A DNA stretch of 64,000 bases from an uncultured Cedecea sp. (GCF_947498825.1 NZ_CANMLV010000016.1:1-64000), one strand, 5' to 3'; shown: positions 42,696 through 53,782, counted from the first letter of the stretch. A program made the numbers and translations. The notes: a model not told the origin generated them from the sequence alone.

Positions 42696-42748
42696 TCAAT
42701 ATTCTGCTTGCCAAAAGTTATCAGCATCAGACTGTTGATTACGGATAA

Positions 42749-42781
42749 GCGGATAACGTCTTTTCTCAGGACGTTATCCGC
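42749..42781. terminator. strong hairpin downstream of truD
   Basis: GCGGATAACGTC (42749-42760) and GACGTTATCCGC (42770-42781) form a perfect 12-bp stem with a 9-nt loop. It may terminate truD, though no clear T-run follows. It resembles the hairpin at 18073-18105 in its GATAACG core. Confidence 0.6.
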
Positions 42782-42890
42782 TAGTGCTATACATCGAATC
42801 TGACTTCTCTAAAGCATACATCTGATGTCCTGTACCTTCCTGTGCTGGCGGTGGTGCATGTTGTGCTGTTGGTTTAGAATGTGTAGCCAT
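42774..42890 (-). CDS. possible 38-residue small protein between truD and surE
   Basis: On the minus strand an ATG at 42890 opens a 38-codon frame (MATHSKPTAQHAPPPAQEGT and a further 18 residues) that stops inside the hairpin arm. It is rich in Pro, Gln, Ala and His. A ribosome binding site is not obvious. I do not recognise it. It could be a true small gene explaining the unusual truD-surE gap, or chance. Confidence 0.3.
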   Translation of the reverse strand: MATHSKPTAQHAPPPAQEGTGHQMYALEKSDSMYSTSG

Positions 42891-42957
42891 CAAACCGGAC
42901 AATAATTAGAGATCTCATAACGGTTATTGATTAAAAAAATAATGGAATGTTGTCTAA

Positions 42958-43719
42958 ATGAGAATTTTGCTGAGTAACGATGATGGTGTGTATGCGCCGG
43001 GTATTCAGATATTAGCCAGCGCCTTACGTGAATTTGCTGAAGTTCAGGTTGTTGCTCCGGATCGAAACCGGAGTGGTGCGTCGAACTCATTAACGCTTGA
43101 ATCGCCGTTACGTGCTATGACGCTTGATAATGGCGATATATCGGTTCAGATGGGCACACCAACAGACTGCGTTTATCTGGGGGTTAATGCGTTGATGCGA
43201 CCGGGGCCAGATATTGTTGTCTCAGGGATTAACGCGGGCCCTAATCTTGGTGACGATGTCATTTATTCCGGAACAGTGGCGGCGGCAATGGAGGGGCGTC
43301 ATCTTGGATTTCCTGCTCTGGCGGTATCGCTAAATGGGCATCAGCACTATGAAACCGCTGCGGCGGTAACTTGCTTCCTGTTGCGGGCTTTGATGAGTGA
43401 ACCGCTACGGACGGGGCGAATTCTGAATATTAACGTCCCGGACTTACCGCTAGAACAAATCAAAGGTATTCGCGTTACTCGCTGTGGCAGTCGTCATCCG
43501 GCAGATCAAGTCATTGCTCAGCAAGATCCTCGCGGGCATACCGTTTACTGGATAGGCCCTCCTGGAAATCAGCTCGATGCTGCGTCTGACACCGATTTTT
43601 CCGCAATTGATGAAGGTTATGTTTCAGTGACACCGCTGCATGTCGACTTGACCGCTCATCGGGCGCATGAGGTGGTCACTTCCTGGCTGGCAAAAGCCGG
43701 AGTAGAAATGCAATGGTAA
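42958..43719 (+). CDS. surE: 5'/3'-nucleotidase SurE
   Basis: Metal-dependent phosphatase acting on nucleoside monophosphates, linked to stationary-phase survival. The 253-residue protein starts [16 protein letters not shown] with the metal-binding Asp pair and has [15 protein letters not shown] and [20 protein letters not shown]. It overlaps pcm by 7 bases, as is usual for surE-pcm. Confidence 0.97.
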   Translation: MRILLSNDDGVYAPGIQILASALREFAEVQVVAPDRNRSGASNSLTLESPLRAMTLDNGDISVQMGTPTDCVYLGVNALMRPGPDIVVSGINAGPNLGDDVIYSGTVAAAMEGRHLGFPALAVSLNGHQHYETAAAVTCFLLRALMSEPLRTGRILNINVPDLPLEQIKGIRVTRCGSRHPADQVIAQQDPRGHTVYWIGPPGNQLDAASDTDFSAIDEGYVSVTPLHVDLTAHRAHEVVTSWLAKAGVEMQW

Positions 43720-44339
43720 GTCGTCGCGTACAAACGTTGCTCGATAATCTACGAGCCCAGGGGATTAAAAGTGAACAGGTGCTTGGCGCTCTGGCCCAGG
43801 TTCCGCGCGAGAAGTTTGTGGATGAAGCGTTTGAACATAAGGTCTGGGAAAATACGGCCTTACCTATTGGTTCTGGACAGACTATCTCGCAACCCTATAT
43901 GGTTGCACGTATGACCGAGCTCCTGGCGCTAACGCCACAGTCAAGAGTGCTGGAGATTGGTACGGGATCAGGTTATCAAACGGCGATTCTGGCACATTTA
44001 GTTGAGCATGTTTGTTCTGTTGAGCGCATAAAAAGTCTACAATGGCAGGCGCGGCGACGTTTGAAACAACTTGATTTACATAATATTTCTACCCGTCACG
44101 GTGATGGCTGGCAAGGATGGCAGGCGAAAGCTCCTTTTGATGCCATTATTGTGACCGCTGCGCCATCAGAAATTCCTGTTGCTTTACTTGGGCAGCTTGC
44201 CGATGGCGGCATCATGGTGTTACCGGTTGGAGATGAACAACAAGTCTTAAAACGTATCCGTCGTCACGGAGACGAGTTTTTAGCTGACACCATCGAAGCA
44301 GTACGGTTTGTACCTTTGATTCGTGGTGATTTGTCATAA
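43713..44339 (+). CDS. pcm: protein-L-isoaspartate O-methyltransferase
   Basis: Repairs isoaspartyl residues in damaged proteins using SAM. The 208-residue protein has [20 protein letters not shown], the SAM motif [18 protein letters not shown] and the late motif [11 protein letters not shown]. It lies in the surE-pcm-nlpD-rpoS stationary-phase series. Confidence 0.96.
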   Translation: MVSRRVQTLLDNLRAQGIKSEQVLGALAQVPREKFVDEAFEHKVWENTALPIGSGQTISQPYMVARMTELLALTPQSRVLEIGTGSGYQTAILAHLVEHVCSVERIKSLQWQARRRLKQLDLHNISTRHGDGWQGWQAKAPFDAIIVTAAPSEIPVALLGQLADGGIMVLPVGDEQQVLKRIRRHGDEFLADTIEAVRFVPLIRGDLS

Positions 44340-44512
44340 AGTTAGCATCAGCAGTTGAAAGCTGTCAGGTAGCATTAAGAAAAAACTGGCATGTTTTTCC
44401 TCTGTTTTTGTATAGTATTTTTATATATCCGGCATCATTCACGCTATTTTCGGGGTGAAACTGAAAACTACAGTAGACGGGTATATACCATGATTTTTAT
44501 TTTGGGGGATAC

Positions 44513-45637
44513 ATGAGCGCGGGAAGCCCAACTTTTTCTTTACGCCGGGTGGCGATGTTAACACTTGGAAGCCTGTGGTTAGTAGGTTGTTCTGGTAATA
44601 ACACGCAAGCACCGATCAGCTCTGTTGGCGATAGCAATCAGCGCACGGGTTCTTCTGAAGGGAGTTTGTTGGTGACTAAGCCGTCGTCAATGAGTTCATC
44701 CCTGCCACCACAGCCTCAGATACAGAATATACAGCAGCCTGTGATGCAAAGTCAGCCTGTGCAAAACACGGCATCTGCGCCTGTTCAGACCCAAAATGGT
44801 CGCATTGTTTATAACCGTCAGTATGGCAACATTCCGAAGGGAAGCTATACGGGGGGGAATACTTATAACGTCAAACATGGCGACACGCTTTTTTATATTG
44901 CCTGGATTACTGCGAACGATTTCCGTGATCTGGCACAGCGCAACAACATCTCTGCGCCTTATAATCTTGAAGTGGGACAAACATTACAGGTTGTTAATTC
45001 ACCAGGTGTTCCCATTACTGGCGGTAATGCGATTACTGCCGCCGATACGCGTGAACAAGGAACGATTCAACCCTCTGCGCAAAATAGCAGCGCGGTGGTT
45101 GCGTCCAGACCAACAATTACGTATTCTGAGAATTCAGGTGAAAATAAAGTTAACACGTCGTCGTCAAGTAGCGGAACTATGCTCCGTCCGGTCACAGCAC
45201 CGGTTACTGCGCCAGTAGTTAACAACGCCGAACCGACCGTCAGCAGTACTTCCAATAGCGCACCGATTTCTTCGTGGCGCTGGCCTACTGATGGTAAAAC
45301 TATCGAAACCTTTGCCGCTACCGAAGGGGGTAACAAAGGGATCGATATTGCAGGCAGTAAAGGACAGGCTATCGTCGCGACCGCACCAGGACGCGTGGTA
45401 TATGCCGGTAACGCACTGCGCGGTTACGGTAATCTAATTATCATAAAACATAATGATGATTACCTGAGTGCCTACGCCCATAATGATAAAATGCTGGTTC
45501 GGGAACAAGAAGACATCAAGGCGGGGCAGAAAATCGCTACCATGGGTAGCACCGGAACCAGTTCTACACGTTTGCATTTTGAAATTCGTTACAAGGGAAA
45601 ATCCGTAAACCCGCTGCGTTATTTACCGCAGCGATGA
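44513..45637 (+). CDS. nlpD: murein hydrolase activator NlpD
   Basis: Outer-membrane lipoprotein that activates the amidase AmiC at septation. The 374-residue protein has the lipobox LVGC with Cys26, a low-complexity Ser/Gln/Pro linker (about 50-105), a LysM domain ([14 protein letters not shown], from about 118) and a C-terminal LytM/M23 domain ([18 protein letters not shown]...[15 protein letters not shown]). As in the family, the LytM metal ligands are incomplete, so it activates but does not cut. The main rpoS promoter lies inside this gene in E. coli. Confidence 0.95.
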   Translation: MSAGSPTFSLRRVAMLTLGSLWLVGCSGNNTQAPISSVGDSNQRTGSSEGSLLVTKPSSMSSSLPPQPQIQNIQQPVMQSQPVQNTASAPVQTQNGRIVYNRQYGNIPKGSYTGGNTYNVKHGDTLFYIAWITANDFRDLAQRNNISAPYNLEVGQTLQVVNSPGVPITGGNAITAADTREQGTIQPSAQNSSAVVASRPTITYSENSGENKVNTSSSSSGTMLRPVTAPVTAPVVNNAEPTVSSTSNSAPISSWRWPTDGKTIETFAATEGGNKGIDIAGSKGQAIVATAPGRVVYAGNALRGYGNLIIIKHNDDYLSAYAHNDKMLVREQEDIKAGQKIATMGSTGTSSTRLHFEIRYKGKSVNPLRYLPQR

Positions 45638-45692
45638 ATCGCAAAACATCCATTTTTGTTTTTGCTTAGGGATCACGGGTAGGAGCCACCTT

Positions 45693-46685
45693 ATGAGTCA
45701 GAGTACGCTGAAAGTTGACGATTTAAACGAAGATGCGGAATATGATGATAGTAGCATTGAGGTTTTTGATGAAAAAGCCCTTGTAGACGAGGACTCCAGT
45801 GACGACGATATTTCGGATGACGAACTATTGTCGCAGAGGGCTACCCAGCGCGTGCTGGATGCCACTCAGCTTTATCTTGGGGAAATCGGTTATTCACCAT
45901 TATTAACAGCAGAAGAGGAAGTTTACTTTGCCCGTCGCTCTTTGCGTGGTGATATTGCATCACGTCGGAGAATGATCGAAAGTAACCTGCGCTTGGTGGT
46001 TAAGATCTCCCGTCGTTACAGCAATCGTGGTCTGGCACTGCTGGATCTGATTGAAGAAGGGAATCTTGGTTTAATTCGCGCAGTTGAAAAATTTGATCCA
46101 GAAAGAGGATTCCGTTTTTCAACTTATGCGACTTGGTGGATTCGTCAAACGATTGAACGGGCAATTATGAACCAAACCCGGACCATCCGTTTGCCGATTC
46201 ACATAGTAAAAGAACTGAATGTCTATTTACGTACCGCACGTGAACTTTCTCATAAACTTGATCATGAAGCGAGTGCTGAAGAAATTGCGCTGCAGCTTGA
46301 CAGACCTGTTGATGACGTAAGTCGAATGCTTCGCCTTAATGAACGTATCACTTCGATAGACACTCCACTGGGTGGGGATTCTGAGAAGGGGTTGCTGGAT
46401 ATTCTGGCGGATGAAAAAGATAACGGGCCAGAAGAGACAACACAACACGATGATATGAAAGAAAGCATCGTTAAGTGGTTGTTTGAGCTCAATGCCAAAC
46501 AGCGTGAAGTCCTGGCGCGACGTTTTGGTTTGTTAGGTTATGAAGCGGCAACGCTTGAAGATGTTGGTCGTGAAATTGACTTAACCCGTGAACGCGTTCG
46601 TCAAATTCAGGTTGAAGGTTTACGCCGTTTGCGTGAAATATTGCAGTCCCAGGGACTCAGTATCGAGGCGTTATTCAGGGAATAA
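45693..46685 (+). CDS. rpoS: RNA polymerase sigma factor RpoS (sigma-38)
   Basis: Stationary-phase and general-stress sigma factor. The 330-residue protein has an acidic N-terminus, region 2 ([19 protein letters not shown] and [20 protein letters not shown]), region 3 and region 4 HTH ([20 protein letters not shown]). TAGGAG precedes the ATG. The reading frame is intact and of normal length, so there is no sign of the rpoS attenuation mutations seen in laboratory strains. It converges on mutS with a terminator between. Confidence 0.97.
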   Translation: MSQSTLKVDDLNEDAEYDDSSIEVFDEKALVDEDSSDDDISDDELLSQRATQRVLDATQLYLGEIGYSPLLTAEEEVYFARRSLRGDIASRRRMIESNLRLVVKISRRYSNRGLALLDLIEEGNLGLIRAVEKFDPERGFRFSTYATWWIRQTIERAIMNQTRTIRLPIHIVKELNVYLRTARELSHKLDHEASAEEIALQLDRPVDDVSRMLRLNERITSIDTPLGGDSEKGLLDILADEKDNGPEETTQHDDMKESIVKWLFELNAKQREVLARRFGLLGYEAATLEDVGREIDLTRERVRQIQVEGLRRLREILQSQGLSIEALFRE

Positions 46686-46696
46686 AAGATTAAGGT

Positions 46697-46729
46697 AAAA
46701 AAGGCGGTGATTTAATCACCGCCTTTTTT
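46697..46729. terminator. bidirectional terminator between rpoS and mutS
   Basis: AAAAAAGGCGGTGA and TCACCGCCTTTTTT form a 14-bp palindrome around TTTAA, with A and T tracts on both sides for termination of both convergent genes. Confidence 0.93.
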
Positions 46730-46750
46730 ATTTTCCAGGATCGAATAAAC

Positions 46751-49315
46751 TTATTTTGCCAGGCTTTTTAAACGATAGATCCACTCCAGCGCCTGACGCG
46801 GAGACAAACTGTCCGGGTCCAGTGTTTCCAGGGCATCCAGCGCCGGCGAAGTTTCTTCGGCAATACTCAACAAAGACATTTGTGTACCATCGACTTGGCT
46901 TGCAGATGCCCCGCCAGAAATACTTTCCAGTTCACGCAGTTTTTTCCGCGCACGTTTAATAACATCTTTTGGGACACCCGCGAGAGCGGCTACCGCCAGA
47001 CCATAACTTTTACTGGCGGCACCATCCTGCACGCTGTGCATAAAGGCAATAGTTTCGCCATGTTCCACCGCATCCAGATGCACATTCACTACGCCTTCCA
47101 TTTTTTCTGGTAGCGTCGTCAGTTCAAAATAGTGAGTAGCAAATAATGTCAGAGCCTTGATACGATTAGCCAGATTTTCCACACAAGCCCAGGCCAGAGA
47201 TAATCCGTCATAGGTCGAGGTTCCACGTCCTATCTCATCCATCAGTATCAGACTGTGCTCGGTGGCATTATGTAAAATGTTCGCCGTTTCTGTCATCTCA
47301 ACCATAAAGGTTGAACGGCCAGAGGCCAGATCATCAGCAGCCCCGACACGGGTGAATATTCTGTCAACCGGGCCAATCTCGGCTTGCTCAGCAGGCACAA
47401 AGCTCCCGATATAACTTAGCAGAACAATCAGCGCTGTTTGCCGCATATAGGTACTTTTACCGCCCATATTGGGGCCGGTAATGATCAGCATGCGGCGCTG
47501 AGGTGACAAATTCAGAGGATTGGCAATAAAAGGTTCTTTGAGAACCTGTTCAACGACAGGATGACGCGCTTCAGTCAGTTTAATGCCTGGTTTATGGCTA
47601 AATACCGGGCAGCTGTAATTCAGAGTATCGGCACGTTCTGCCAGGTTAACCAGCACATCCAGCTCCGCCAGCGCGGCGGCACTTTTTTGCAAGACTTCCA
47701 GATGAGGAAGCAGCAAGTCAAACAGTTGCTCATAAAGCTGTTTTTCCAGTGCCAGCGCTTTACCTTTAGATGTCAGGACCTTATCTTCGTACTCTTTCAG
47801 CTCAGGAATAATATAGCGTTCAGCATTTTTCAGCGTCTGGCGACGGACATAATGAATCGGCACCTGATGACTCTGCCCACGACTCACCTGAATATAGTAG
47901 CCATGAATCGCATTAAAGCCGACTTTTAGCGTATCCAGACCCAGTTTTTCACGCTCACGAATTTCCAGACGATCAAGATAGTCGGTGGCACCATCGGCCA
48001 GTCCCCGCCACTCATCCAGCTCTTCATTATAACCAGGAGCAATGACTCCACCGTCACGGATCAGCACCGGAGGTGCTTCAATAATGGCGCGTTCCAGCAG
48101 TTCACGCAGTTCGGTAAACTCGCCCATCTGCTGACGTAGAGCCTGCACTGATGTCGGCTTAATTTCCGTCAGTACAGTGTTTAACAAAGGTAGCTGCTGG
48201 AAGGCATAACGCATACGTGCCAGATCGCGTGGCCGGGCGGTACGTAATGCCAGACGGGCCAGAATACGTTCGAGATCGCCAACCTGACGTAAAATTGGCT
48301 GAATTTCACTGCTGTAATCTTGCAGGGCTGCAATAGCCTGCTGGCGCTGAGTCAGAATAGTGGTATTACGCACTGGTGAATGCAGCCAGCGCTTTAACAT
48401 TCGACTGCCCATCGGGGTCACGGTTTGGTCGAGTATCGAGGCCAGAGTATTATCCGTTCCCCCGGACAGATTCTGAGTGATCTCAAGATTACGACGCGTC
48501 GCGGCATCCATAATAATGCTGTCTTGCTGACGTTCCATCATCACTGAACGAATATGGGGCAGGGAAGTGCGCTGAGTATCTTTGACATACTGCAGTAAAC
48601 AGCCCGCAGCACAGAGCGCATGGTGGGCATTTTCTACGCCAAACCCGGTCAGATCGCGCGTGCCAAATTGCAAGATCAGTTGCTGACGCGCGGTCTCAAT
48701 TTCAAACTCCCATAACGGACGACGACGTAACCCACGCCGCCCTTCAATCAAACTCATCTCAGCAAAGTTTTCGGCATACAGCAATTCAGCGGGGTTTGTA
48801 CGCTGTAATTCAGCGGCCATGGTTTCTCTGTCTTGCGGCTCGGTCAGTAAAAAACGACCGGAACTGATATCCAGCGTCGCATAGCCAAAGCCACTCTGAG
48901 TGTGCCAGACCGCAGCTAACAGATTATCCTGACGCTCTTGCAGCAAGGCCTCATCGCTTATGGTTCCAGGGGTAACAATCCGCAGCACTTTACGCTCAAC
49001 CGGACCTTTACTGGTTGCCGGATCGCCCACTTGCTCACAGATAGCGACAGACTCACCCTGTTGTACCAATTTGGCCAGATAGTTATCCGCCGCATGATAT
49101 GGGATCCCCGCCATCGGAATAGGCTCACCCGCAGAAGCACCGCGTTTAGTCAGTGAAATATCCAGTAACTGAGATGCGCGTTTGGCATCATCATAAAACA
49201 GCTCATAGAAGTCACCCATACGATAAAACAGCAGAATGTCCGGATGCTCGGCTTTCAGACGCAGGTATTGCTGCATCATTGGGGTGTGTGAATCTAGGTT
49301 TTCTATTTTACTCAT
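46751..49315 (-). CDS. mutS: DNA mismatch repair protein MutS
   Basis: Mismatch-recognition ATPase. The 854-residue protein has the mismatch-binding N-terminal motif [15 protein letters not shown] (with the Phe-x-Glu in GDFYELF), connector and lever domains, and the ATPase with Walker [15 protein letters not shown] and Walker [17 protein letters not shown]. The frame is intact, so a mutator phenotype is not expected from this gene. It forms the last conserved gene before the accessory region. Confidence 0.97.
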   Translation of the reverse strand: MSKIENLDSHTPMMQQYLRLKAEHPDILLFYRMGDFYELFYDDAKRASQLLDISLTKRGASAGEPIPMAGIPYHAADNYLAKLVQQGESVAICEQVGDPATSKGPVERKVLRIVTPGTISDEALLQERQDNLLAAVWHTQSGFGYATLDISSGRFLLTEPQDRETMAAELQRTNPAELLYAENFAEMSLIEGRRGLRRRPLWEFEIETARQQLILQFGTRDLTGFGVENAHHALCAAGCLLQYVKDTQRTSLPHIRSVMMERQQDSIIMDAATRRNLEITQNLSGGTDNTLASILDQTVTPMGSRMLKRWLHSPVRNTTILTQRQQAIAALQDYSSEIQPILRQVGDLERILARLALRTARPRDLARMRYAFQQLPLLNTVLTEIKPTSVQALRQQMGEFTELRELLERAIIEAPPVLIRDGGVIAPGYNEELDEWRGLADGATDYLDRLEIREREKLGLDTLKVGFNAIHGYYIQVSRGQSHQVPIHYVRRQTLKNAERYIIPELKEYEDKVLTSKGKALALEKQLYEQLFDLLLPHLEVLQKSAAALAELDVLVNLAERADTLNYSCPVFSHKPGIKLTEARHPVVEQVLKEPFIANPLNLSPQRRMLIITGPNMGGKSTYMRQTALIVLLSYIGSFVPAEQAEIGPVDRIFTRVGAADDLASGRSTFMVEMTETANILHNATEHSLILMDEIGRGTSTYDGLSLAWACVENLANRIKALTLFATHYFELTTLPEKMEGVVNVHLDAVEHGETIAFMHSVQDGAASKSYGLAVAALAGVPKDVIKRARKKLRELESISGGASASQVDGTQMSLLSIAEETSPALDALETLDPDSLSPRQALEWIYRLKSLAK

Positions 49316-49689
49316 TAGCTTATAATGTCCATTTAATTGATTTTTAATGAGTTAGTGATATTTATTATTCTCATTACGTTTCACGTTGTCTCATTGAATC
49401 TCATGAAATCCTACATTCAGATGTAGGTTAAAGCGCAGCTTGTAGACTGACTCCCTGGTAAAATCTAACTACACAGCGAAACCTGCATTTCGTTTCATCA
49501 ATACACAGGAAGCATGATAACGGAGTATTTAAGGGAGTAAAACAAGAGGTAAAGCGACTTTCGTTTAAAGCGGTAGAAAAGATAAGTTCCAGCCTGAAAT
49601 TGCAGCTAAACAAGGCATGTAAGTATCCTGCAAAAAGAACCATTCACTTTTTGAGATCTTCCGACATACTGAATATGTCCCCAGAAGAA
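49316..49689. other. 374-bp mutS upstream gap
   Basis: No gene is recognised. The stretch contains the mutS promoter region and a small hairpin CCTACAT-TCAG-ATGTAGG at 49410-49427. The right part may hold further eroded transposase sequence, but I could not align it. Confidence 0.5.
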
Positions 49690-50279
49690 GATCGCTGTGC
49701 GTAAGCCTGCTAAAACTGAATTTTCGTCGCAAAGGAAAGCAACGTTTACCGGTACGTAATCCTGCATCGCTGGCGACGCCGAAGGCGCTTAACCAAAGCT
49801 GGTCGATTGATTTTATGCACGATGCGATGACATGTGGCCGACGTTTTCGAACATTCAATGTTGTTGATGATTTTAACCGTGAAGCACTGGCTATCGAAAT
49901 TGACCTGAATATTCCGGCGCAACGTGTCGTCCGGGTACTGAACAGGATAGTGGCTAACCGCGGATATCCACTGAAAATGAGGATGGACAACGGACCTGAA
50001 CTTGTTTCAATTACTCTGGCGCAATGGGCCGAAGAGCATGGCGTGATGCTGGAATATATCAGGCCGTGCAAGCCAACACAGAACGCGTTTATAGAACGAT
50101 TTAACCGAACGTACCGGACCGAAATACTGGATTTTTATCTGTTCAGAACATTGAATTAAGTCAGGGGAATCATAGAACGTTGGCTAATGGAATACAACAG
50201 TGAGCGGCCTCATGAATCCCTGAATAACCTGACGCCGGCAGAGTTTGCCCGAAGTCATCAAAAAGGTCCGGATCTCTGA
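49690..50279 (+). pseudogene. IS3-family (IS407-like) transposase OrfB remnant
   Basis: The C-terminal two-thirds of an OrfB DDE transposase can be read from LNFRRKGKQRLPVR to the natural TGA at 50277. Catalytic residues are visible: first Asp in WSIDFMHDA, second Asp in MRMDNGPEL and Glu in QNAFIERFNRTYR. The 5' part and orfA are missing. A TAA at 50157-50159 interrupts the frame in FRTLN-stop-VRGIIERW, where related proteins have Glu (GAA to TAA). The element is dead and marks the left edge of the AT-rich cassette. Confidence 0.9.
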
Positions 50280-50334
50280 TTTAGCCTGGAACGGATATTA
50301 TTGTGTAGGGATTTTTTGGGCCTTTGAGCATTTT

Positions 50335-51129
50335 CTAATCGTTTAAATGAACAACTAACTCATCCAAAAGTGATTTTGATGAGGCCGTGAGCAAGCTGCC
50401 TCCGTTTAATAAATCAGTATCGTTACCATTTATATTGGCACAGATTATACCTGCCTCTCTCATGCAGGGGACCAAAGCCGCGATATCCCAAGGCTTCATA
50501 ATAGTATCGATTGCAGCATCAATACGGCCCATAGCAACCATAACATGCTGATAGCTGTCATTGATAAACACAGCATCCCTTGCTGATTTAATCACCTTAG
50601 ATAAATGATAAGCTTTTGTGCCCTCTCGGCTGTCAAATGTCGTACTATGAATACCCGAGGTTGAGACTACGGCACTCGCTAAATTGATGTTTTTTTCCGA
50701 CCCTGCCCATATCCTTACCGGTTTGTCATCTCCATTCTGTAACCAGCAGCCACCATTTTTCGATGCATAAAATATCTGATTTAAGGCAGGAAATGAAATC
50801 ACGCCTATGATTGGTTCATTATTTTCAACATAAGATATGAGAGTGCTAAAAAGTGGAACTCCATATAGAAATGCTCTCGTCCCATCAATTGGATCAATGA
50901 TCCAACCTGTCTTAAAAGGATCATGAATTCTTGGGTTAAACTCCTCTCCCATTATCTCTATGTCAGGATATTTAGACATGAGAAACTGTCTAATTTCTCT
51001 CTCTACAAAAAGGTCGGTTTGAGTCACCAATGATTTATCGGGTTTTATATTAAAATACTTGGCATTTTCAAATGACTTAATCGTGTGAGGACGTATCATT
51101 TTTACCGCATCTAAAGCAATCTCTAACAT
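50335..51129 (-). CDS. inositol-monophosphatase-family phosphatase
   Basis: A 264-residue magnesium-dependent sugar/inositol phosphatase (IMPase/HisN-like). Metal-site motifs are complete: GEE at residues 61-63, WIIDPIDGTRAF with DPIDGT at 79-84, and WDIAAL near residue 220. Its substrate is not readable; the family removes phosphate from inositol phosphates, histidinol phosphate or sugar phosphates. It is last in a minus-strand series with a Nudix hydrolase, an aminotransferase and an oxidoreductase, so it may dephosphorylate the product of that pathway. The gene is AT-rich compared with mutS and looks horizontally acquired. Confidence 0.85.
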   Translation of the reverse strand: MLEIALDAVKMIRPHTIKSFENAKYFNIKPDKSLVTQTDLFVEREIRQFLMSKYPDIEIMGEEFNPRIHDPFKTGWIIDPIDGTRAFLYGVPLFSTLISYVENNEPIIGVISFPALNQIFYASKNGGCWLQNGDDKPVRIWAGSEKNINLASAVVSTSGIHSTTFDSREGTKAYHLSKVIKSARDAVFINDSYQHVMVAMGRIDAAIDTIMKPWDIAALVPCMREAGIICANINGNDTDLLNGGSLLTASSKSLLDELVVHLND

Positions 51130-51177
51130 ATTCTCTCCGAGGAGGCTAAACCATATACTATGGTTCAGCCAACTAGT

Positions 51178-51609
51178 TTAACGAGGTTTGATTACTCTAT
51201 GCATAAATTCGTCAAGATTATTTCTGAAAGAGTCTATCTTTGATAATTTAAATTCTGAGTGCTCATTACTTAGCTGCACAATACCTTTGCATAGTACATT
51301 AAAACTTAATTGCAGACATTTATTGTCCTTAGCAAGATAATCAACAGCACTTACAAAGTCTACGACATCAAGCACCTCTAGATTAGTCTCTTCTTTAATT
51401 TCTCGCTTTAGTGCTTGTAGCATAGATTCGCCCTCTTCAATACCACCTGAAGGTATTTCCCAGACGCCAGGCATAAACTCATAATTAGAGCGTTTTAAAA
51501 AGAGAATCTCATTTTCATCCTCAGTAACGCTAATAATCCCACCGACTACAATGCGGTCATAATTATCAAGGAAATCTAATATATCATGAGGAACTAATCG
51601 CTCAATCAT
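51178..51609 (-). CDS. Nudix hydrolase
   Basis: A 143-residue Nudix protein. The Nudix box spans residues 55-77 (GGIEEGESMLQALKREIKEE and TNL) and keeps the metal-binding REIKEE core; Asn76 stands where the consensus has Gly. The start ATG overlaps the stop of the aminotransferase gene (ATGA), which implies coupled translation. Substrate unknown: it could cleave a nucleotide-sugar or remove a reactive side product. It is 48 bp upstream of the phosphatase gene. Confidence 0.88.
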   Translation of the reverse strand: MIERLVPHDILDFLDNYDRIVVGGIISVTEDENEILFLKRSNYEFMPGVWEIPSGGIEEGESMLQALKREIKEETNLEVLDVVDFVSAVDYLAKDNKCLQLSFNVLCKGIVQLSNEHSEFKLSKIDSFRNNLDEFMHRVIKPR

Positions 51610-52805
51610 TTTCTATATAACTCCGCGACAGAATTTATAATGGATAAATAGTTGTCAATAAAACCATAGCGCTCTTCCCCATACCAAACATCTAATTTGA
51701 ACATGCTATTATGAAATTTAATAGCATTCACAAAATGGTCCTTTTCAACACGCAACTTCTCAGAATAGTCTTGCGATATTTTATGCGGAGAATGGAATAA
51801 GAAATAGCCATTAATAGGACAGGTTGATCCTGGAATATCGGCTTCTACAGCACCCAGTTCATTCAATTTTTTGACAAATTTGTGGAGATCAACTGTAAAT
51901 TTACTCTCATCAAACATGACAGGTAATGCATACCAAGCTGGATTGGCCTTGTCAGGAATACGTGCGACTTTCAAACCATCTATTGCTTCAATGCCTTTTT
52001 TCATCAGCATTGCTGTTTCGCGTTTTTCCTCCATCATCTGTTCAAAATGAGCCATCTGCGGCATAACAACAGCAGCCCCAAGAGGATGCATGCGCAAATT
52101 TAGACCGGTACCGGTAATAGCAAAATCCTTCAAATCTTTGTCATGAACTTCTTTTTTTGCACGTTTGTTAAAATGCCCAACGAGGACTGCTTTTTCATAC
52201 ACTCTACGGTGTTTTGTCGCAAAGAAACCACCTTCTCCTGATGTGAGGATCTTTTTACCCTGAAAACTCCATGCAGAGCCATCACTGAAGCTACCAATCA
52301 TCTTGCCATCCCAAGTTGCACCGTGGGCATGTGAGCTGTCCTCAAGAAGTAGCAGGTTATGGCGTTTACAGATATCCATAAGTTCGTCCATATCACATGG
52401 AATACCCCACATATGGGTCACCACCACAGCTTTTGTTTTACTGGTAATCAAGGCCTCAACCGCCTTAGGATCCACATTACCATTATCTCCGCAGTCGGCA
52501 AATTTCAGCTCAGCCCCAAGTTGATGGAGAGGTGCACAAGTTGCAAAAAAAGTATAACTCGGAACAATGATCTCATCCCCATGTGCAATTCCGGCACCGT
52601 AGAACATAGAGAATAAAGCAGTTGTCCCTGAATTAACTGCGATAGCATTTTCTACGTTAAACTTTTTTTTGAACTCCCCTTCAAGACGCTCATATATTCC
52701 TCCGTTATCATATATAGAGATGTCTTCTAGAAGCTGATTTTGCACGCTGTCTTTTATTTCATTAGAGATTTTGGGGTGAGAGAATTTAGAGTATTGTGAA
52801 TGCAT
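51606..52805 (-). CDS. DegT/DnrJ/EryC1/StrS family PLP aminotransferase
   Basis: A 399-residue sugar or cyclitol aminotransferase. The PLP-binding motifs are VNSGTTALFSMFYGA (about 58-72), VPSYTFFATCAPLHQLGA, LLLEDSSHAHGA (Asp156) and the Schiff-base lysine Lys185 in SFQGKKILTSGEGG. Members transfer amino groups from Gln or Glu to keto-sugars or inosose, or form AHBA. It sits 14 bp after the Gfo/Idh oxidoreductase, a natural partner that would make the ketone. Antibiotic, kanosamine or surface-sugar synthesis are all possible; the exact substrate is unknown. Confidence 0.88.
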   Translation of the reverse strand: MHSQYSKFSHPKISNEIKDSVQNQLLEDISIYDNGGIYERLEGEFKKKFNVENAIAVNSGTTALFSMFYGAGIAHGDEIIVPSYTFFATCAPLHQLGAELKFADCGDNGNVDPKAVEALITSKTKAVVVTHMWGIPCDMDELMDICKRHNLLLLEDSSHAHGATWDGKMIGSFSDGSAWSFQGKKILTSGEGGFFATKHRRVYEKAVLVGHFNKRAKKEVHDKDLKDFAITGTGLNLRMHPLGAAVVMPQMAHFEQMMEEKRETAMLMKKGIEAIDGLKVARIPDKANPAWYALPVMFDESKFTVDLHKFVKKLNELGAVEADIPGSTCPINGYFLFHSPHKISQDYSEKLRVEKDHFVNAIKFHNSMFKLDVWYGEERYGFIDNYLSIINSVAELYRK

Positions 52806-52819
52806 ATTACTTATCTCCT

Positions 52820-53782
52820 TTATGCAAAAATATTAAATTCACTGTTTTTAAGAGCCTTTTCCAAAACACGCATGAGTGACATCGAATTACTTAAATTCCT
52901 TTCAAATCCTGCTTCGCCGCTATCAAAAAGGAAATCTTGATACATCCTTACAAATGGTGATGTTGGTTCTACTTCGTGATAATCAATAACCTCTTGCTTT
53001 TTATTTCTAATGGTGACGCTTTTCTTGTTGGCATGAAATATTTTATTTTTACCATAAGCAGTAATGTCTTCATGCTTTTCAATTTCCACACAAGAAACAT
53101 ATGCGAATATAATTACTCCATCACACTCTAGTTCGACGAAAGCCATATCATCGACGTTGTAATCATCTCCTGATGAATTTATCAGCCTGGCGTGATTGAT
53201 GGTTACATCTTTACCATCGAACAAATAATTTACGATATCCATAACGTGATATCCCATATCCAACCAAACACCACCTCCTGATGTTAAAAAATTGCTTCTC
53301 CAATTGGCATTAGGGTTTTTACTGGGGATTGTATATCTAATCGTTAGCTGTGAAATTTTTTCACCTGACTCAAAAATCTCACTCTTAAGTAACTCATAGG
53401 CAGGAGTATATCTCTTCTGACAAACAGTGAATATTTTAAAATTTTTACCGCGAGAAAAGTCGCTAAATATTTTCGCCTGTTTTAAATTGAGTGCAAACGG
53501 TTTTTCTTTGATTATTTTCAAAGAGAAATCACTGCAATATGTTAATACTTCATCATACAAGTTATGAGGTAAAGCAACCACTAAGGTATCCGGTTGAACA
53601 TCATCAAGCAATGATTTATAGCAGGTGTAAGCTGGAACCTTATAATTAAGAGCTTTTTGTGCACTCTCAATATTATCTGAAGATATATCGCACAAAGCAT
53701 GTACTTTAATTCCTAATGAAACTATTGCAGGTATGTGTTCTTTCAGTACAATACTCCCACATCCAATAACGGCAACTTTCAT
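52820..53782 (-). CDS. Gfo/Idh/MocA family oxidoreductase
   Basis: A 320-residue NAD(P)-dependent sugar or inositol dehydrogenase. It has the N-terminal Rossmann motif VIGCGSI (residues 5-11), the EKP catalytic lysine motif at 93-95, and GGVWLDMGYHVMDIVNYL in the C-terminal domain with the Asp and His of the active site. Members oxidise a sugar hydroxyl to a ketone. It lies directly before the aminotransferase, so oxidation then transamination is the obvious reading. The gene is AT-rich. Confidence 0.87.
   Translation of the reverse strand: MKVAVIGCGSIVLKEHIPAIVSLGIKVHALCDISSDNIESAQKALNYKVPAYTCYKSLLDDVQPDTLVVALPHNLYDEVLTYCSDFSLKIIKEKPFALNLKQAKIFSDFSRGKNFKIFTVCQKRYTPAYELLKSEIFESGEKISQLTIRYTIPSKNPNANWRSNFLTSGGGVWLDMGYHVMDIVNYLFDGKDVTINHARLINSSGDDYNVDDMAFVELECDGVIIFAYVSCVEIEKHEDITAYGKNKIFHANKKSVTIRNKKQEVIDYHEVEPTSPFVRMYQDFLFDSGEAGFERNLSNSMSLMRVLEKALKNSEFNIFA

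Noticed and set aside
46686..46750. Accessory insertion between rpoS and mutS
   Set aside because: This is a variable site in E. coli and Salmonella, but here the genes are only 65 bp apart with a shared terminator; the accessory DNA lies on the other side of mutS.
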